A DNA stretch of 64,000 bases, from positions 859,501 through 923,500 of the forward strand of contig NZ_LT840185.1 of assembly GCF_900177405.1 (NCBI RefSeq), given 5' to 3'. Origin of the DNA: Allosphingosinicella indica (GTDB lineage Bacteria > Pseudomonadota > Alphaproteobacteria > Sphingomonadales > Sphingomonadaceae). This document shows positions 61,408 through 64,000 of the stretch, one piece after another. The notes beneath the pieces are model-generated. The model was not told where the DNA came from, did not search any database, and saw only the letters and a list, made by a program, of their open reading frames with translations. Made by a program: the position numbers and the translations under genes. Position 1 is the stretch's first letter, and each line of letters opens with the position of its first letter.

Positions 61408-62064
61408 TCAGGCCGCGCTCTGCCAATCATGGGCATAGGTCGCAGCGACGAGCGCGCGCGCAGCAGCATCGACCAGGCCGGTCGCAGCCCCGTGGTCCGG
61501 CCCATGCGACATTGGATGGAGCCGCGGTAGCACAAGCGCCGATTCCATCTGCATCAGGAAACGCTGCGCTGCGCCATCGCGGATCAGCACGACGGCGCCC
61601 AGGCTCTCGCCCGCGGCGCGGACGATGTGCTCGAGCAACCGGACGAGCGGCGTCGCGACCTGCTCCGAATAGACGTCCGCCAACCAGTCCGAGCCCCGGC
61701 CTTCGCGGATCACGATCGCGAGCAGGCGAAAATAGTCTTCCCCCTGCATCACCGCCATCAGCCGACGCGCGAAGTCTTGCGTGGCAGCCAAGACGCCGGA
61801 GGTCGGCTCGCCGCCTGCCCGCATCGCATCGAGGATACGGCGGGCGAGATGCGTTGCGGCCATCCGGAAGATCTGCTCGCGGGTCGGCAGATTGCGATAG
61901 GTCGACCAGTAGGAGACCCCGGAGCGCTCGGCGAGCTCCTCCACCGTCACGCTGGCGAAGGGCTTTTCCGCGATCAGATCGAGCGCGCCATTGACCAGCC
62001 GCAACCGGTTCTCTTCCCGCTGTGCCTGACTTGCCACGAACGACGCCCTCCAAAAGATCGTCAT
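61408..62064 (-). CDS. TetR-family transcriptional regulator
   Basis: A 218-residue regulator with a clear N-terminal HTH (ALDLIAEKPFASVTVEELAE, RSGVSYWSTYRNLPTREQIF) and a divergent ligand-binding C-terminal domain with RLLAIVIREGRGSDWLADVY. It should repress in the absence of ligand. It is divergent from the PadR-like gene, with 156 bp between; an ATG ten codons in (MASQ-like region) is absent, so the first ATG is kept. Targets unknown. Confidence 0.88.
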   Translation of the reverse strand: MTIFWRASFVASQAQREENRLRLVNGALDLIAEKPFASVTVEELAERSGVSYWSTYRNLPTREQIFRMAATHLARRILDAMRAGGEPTSGVLAATQDFARRLMAVMQGEDYFRLLAIVIREGRGSDWLADVYSEQVATPLVRLLEHIVRAAGESLGAVVLIRDGAAQRFLMQMESALVLPRLHPMSHGPDHGAATGLVDAAARALVAATYAHDWQSAA

Positions 62065-62220
62065 CCTTCTAGTGCGTTTCGTACCACTTTATCAAGAGGT
62101 TTGATCATCGGTGTGCGCGCATCGGGAGGTGGCGCAACGAGTTGACGGTTCCTGCGCTATTGACAGGGGGGGCAGCGTCGTCATTGCTTGGGCCTCACCG
62201 CAAGGGGCGCGAGGCGGATT

Positions 62221-62757
62221 TTGGCGAGCAAAGGCAATGATCTCACCGACAACGAAGGGACGTTGCTGGCCCTGGTGCTGCGCCAGCAGCCCATCACCGC
62301 CTATCAGATCGCCAAGATCTACGAAGAATCGCCGGTCAGCAATTTCAACACCAGCAAGGGCAAGATCTATCCGCTGATCCGCCGGCTGCGTGATCGCGGC
62401 CTGTTGTCCGCCGAAGCGGTGGAGGGCGATGCGCGCGGCACCGAGCGGTTGGTGTGCACCGATGCCGGACGCGAGACGATCAAGAGCTGGCTGCGGCAGA
62501 TTCGCCCGACCCACCTGCTGCTCGAAGACCCTTTGCGCACCAAGGTGCAGTCGTTCGACCTCCTGTCGCGTGACGAGCAGATCGAATGGCTCGTCGAGGC
62601 CAAGGCGCAGCTCACCGAGAAGCTCGCCGAGGTCGAGGATTATGGCGAGGGCGTGACCGTGCCGTTCAAGGAATTCGTCCACGACAATGCGGTCGGATCG
62701 CTACGCGCGCGGATGGACTGGCTCGACCGGACGCTGCGGCAGGTGGTGAAGGGTTAA
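62221..62757 (+). CDS. PadR-family transcriptional regulator
   Basis: A 178-residue winged-helix regulator: TLLALVLRQQPITAYQIAKI, KIYPLIRRLRDRGLLSAEAV and wing RLVCTDAGRETIK, followed by a C-terminal helical dimerisation domain. Start taken at TTG 62221 (six bases after GAGG); TTG 62188 would add 11 residues. The 3' end overlaps the convergent DUF2891 gene by 4 bp. PadR proteins often answer phenolic acids, but the ligand here is unknown. Confidence 0.85.
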   Translation: MASKGNDLTDNEGTLLALVLRQQPITAYQIAKIYEESPVSNFNTSKGKIYPLIRRLRDRGLLSAEAVEGDARGTERLVCTDAGRETIKSWLRQIRPTHLLLEDPLRTKVQSFDLLSRDEQIEWLVEAKAQLTEKLAEVEDYGEGVTVPFKEFVHDNAVGSLRARMDWLDRTLRQVVKG

Positions 62758-63740
62758 GCCTCCAGCGCGAGCAGCGCGAAGGTGGCGAGCCAATGCTCGC
62801 CCATATAATCCCCGGCGACGTGCGGCAGGCTCGCGGCGAGATGTGCGTCGGCGGTGGCGGTCGCACGATCCCGCAACGAAGGATCGAGCGCATCGGCAAT
62901 GCCGTGCCAGCACCAGGCGCGGCTGAGATTGAAACCGTCGAGATGTGCGATCTTGCCGTCGCTGCGGTCCGAGACCTGAGCCGGGGTGAAGAGGCTGGCC
63001 GGTTCGCCCTCCGCCAACCGAGGGAGGAAGGCGGCGAACCAGCGTGTGAAGGCCTCCCTATCCATCACGCGCCGCATCAGCAGCGACTCGATCAATGCCC
63101 CGGACAGGAAGTCGTCACCGCCGGGCTCCCAGCCCGGACAATCGCGGTCCGCGTCATAATAGTTGCGCGCGCGCTCGACGATCAGCGCTGCGAGCGAAGG
63201 GTCATGCGCAGTCGCCCATTCGTGCGCGAGCACCAGCGCGAAGGCGGTGTTGAAATGGGTGCCGGTGCGGATCGGATAGGTCAGCCTGGGGAGATAGGAT
63301 GCGAACCGCTCGGCGAAGTCGCGCGCCAGCGGCTCCAGCTCTGCCGCCCATTCGCGATCCTCATGCAGTGCCGCCTCACCGTGCAGCGCGAGCAGCCATG
63401 CCCAACCGTAAGGCCGCTCGAACCCGCCGGAATAGGCGCGGAGGAGATAGTCTCGCTCCCCCGCAACCTTGGCTGCCGTAAAGCTCGCATCGGCGAGCGC
63501 TTCGATCTCGCGCGCTTCGGGCAAATTGGGAAACAGCCGCCGCAACCGGAGCAGCAGCCAGTGACCGTGGACGCAGCTATGCCAATCGAAGCTGCCGTAG
63601 AAGATCGGGTGCAGCGCGCGCGGGCCGAGCACGTCTTCCGGTCCATCCATCACATGATCGAGCTTGTGCGGATATTCGCGCGCGACATGGCCGAGCGCGA
63701 TCCGCGCGAAACGGCCGGCGATATCGGGGGTGAGTGTCAT
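62754..63740 (-). CDS. DUF2891 family protein
   Basis: A 328-residue cytoplasmic protein matching DUF2891: HPIFYGSFDWHSCVHGHWLL, AWLLALHGEA, and DFLSGALIESLLMRRVM, giving an alpha/alpha-barrel-like pattern of helices with conserved His and Trp. No activity is established. The ATG overlaps the stop of the upstream DUF979 gene (63737-63740), so the two are co-translated. DUF979, DUF969 and DUF2891 genes are, from memory, often neighbours. Confidence 0.88.
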   Translation of the reverse strand: MTLTPDIAGRFARIALGHVAREYPHKLDHVMDGPEDVLGPRALHPIFYGSFDWHSCVHGHWLLLRLRRLFPNLPEAREIEALADASFTAAKVAGERDYLLRAYSGGFERPYGWAWLLALHGEAALHEDREWAAELEPLARDFAERFASYLPRLTYPIRTGTHFNTAFALVLAHEWATAHDPSLAALIVERARNYYDADRDCPGWEPGGDDFLSGALIESLLMRRVMDREAFTRWFAAFLPRLAEGEPASLFTPAQVSDRSDGKIAHLDGFNLSRAWCWHGIADALDPSLRDRATATADAHLAASLPHVAGDYMGEHWLATFALLALEA

Positions 63741-64000
63741 CGGAACGCCAGGAAATAGATGAGAAGGAGGTTGCAGACGAGTAGCGGCAATGCGGTGCCG
63801 ATCTGCGCCTTGATGACGCCGTTGCGATCCTTGAGCTCGAGCAATGCCGCGGGCACGATGTTGAAGTTGGCCGCCATCGGCGTCATCAGCGTGCCGCAGA
63901 AGCCGGCGAGCATGCCGACCGCGCCGATGACGGCGGGATTGCCGCCATAGCCGACGACGAGCAGTGGAATGCCGATCGCCGCCGCCATCACCGGGAAGGC
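63737..64000 (-). CDS. DUF979 membrane protein, C-terminal part (cut by window edge)
   Basis: The last 87 codons of a polytopic membrane protein. Features typical of DUF979: GYGGNPAVIGAVGMLAGFCG, TLMTPMAANFNIVPAALLEL and a final hydrophobic helix LPLLVCNLLLIYFLAF. DUF979 proteins pair with DUF969 and are presumed permeases. The N-terminus lies outside the window. It is coupled to the DUF2891 gene. Confidence 0.85.
   Translation of the reverse strand, partial: AFPVMAAAIGIPLLVVGYGGNPAVIGAVGMLAGFCGTLMTPMAANFNIVPAALLELKDRNGVIKAQIGTALPLLVCNLLLIYFLAFR

Overview
The window is high-GC, densely packed bacterial DNA from an alphaproteobacterium, most likely a Sphingomonas-type member of the Sphingomonadaceae. 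Support comes from three large TonB-dependent receptors (TBDRs), an EipA/DUF1134 envelope protein, secreted DUF885 and tannase-like hydrolases, many catabolic clusters and the short GC-rich intergenic repeats usual in this group. No phage, plasmid, transposase gene or CRISPR array was seen. The taxon is inferred from protein content; no database search was possible.

Layout. 1-8.8 kb: start of aconitase, then housekeeping and envelope genes (periplasmic cyclophilin lipoprotein, TauE/SafE transporter, Crp/Fnr regulator, an Arg-rich/Gly-Tyr-rich secreted protein, an aldehyde dehydrogenase, EipA) and tRNA-Ser(GCT). 8.8-19.8 kb: a secreted hydrolase region with two DUF885 proteins of equal length, a tannase/feruloyl-esterase-type hydrolase, a TBDR, an NTF2-fold protein and two tandem exported amidohydrolases. 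19.8-32.4 kb: a MarR regulator with a clear palindromic operator, facing a cyclase - IorA - IorB - DUF3311 - sodium symporter operon; then a LysR regulator facing a DHDPS-like lyase, a three-subunit flavin/[2Fe-2S] amine or imino-acid dehydrogenase, a VOC protein and RidA. This looks like import and oxidation of an amino or imino acid followed by 2-oxoacid oxidation.

32.4-33.3 kb is a visibly AT-rich interruption holding two unknown small membrane proteins and a diverged second copy of the 3' end of the neighbouring carotenoid oxygenase gene. 33.3-43.5 kb is a second catabolic locus: carotenoid oxygenase and TBDR on the minus strand, facing a tight seven-gene plus-strand operon (limonene-epoxide-hydrolase-like protein, MFS transporter, two more NTF2-fold proteins, SDR, DUF1295 membrane reductase, acyl-CoA ligase). 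It ends 3 bp from a tandem double-HxlR regulator. I consider it the best candidate for an undescribed pathway, probably for a cyclic terpenoid, steroid-like or lignin-derived compound.

44.6-64 kb: aminotransferase, GATase, serS, intergenic repeats, two thioesterases, a DUF559 endonuclease-like gene bracketed by long inverted repeats, three peptidases (S9, S66, M24), an alcohol dehydrogenase, tRNA-Thr(GGT), a two-gene PilZ operon, a large TBDR with a good terminator, TetR and PadR regulators, and a DUF2891/DUF979 pair cut by the window edge.
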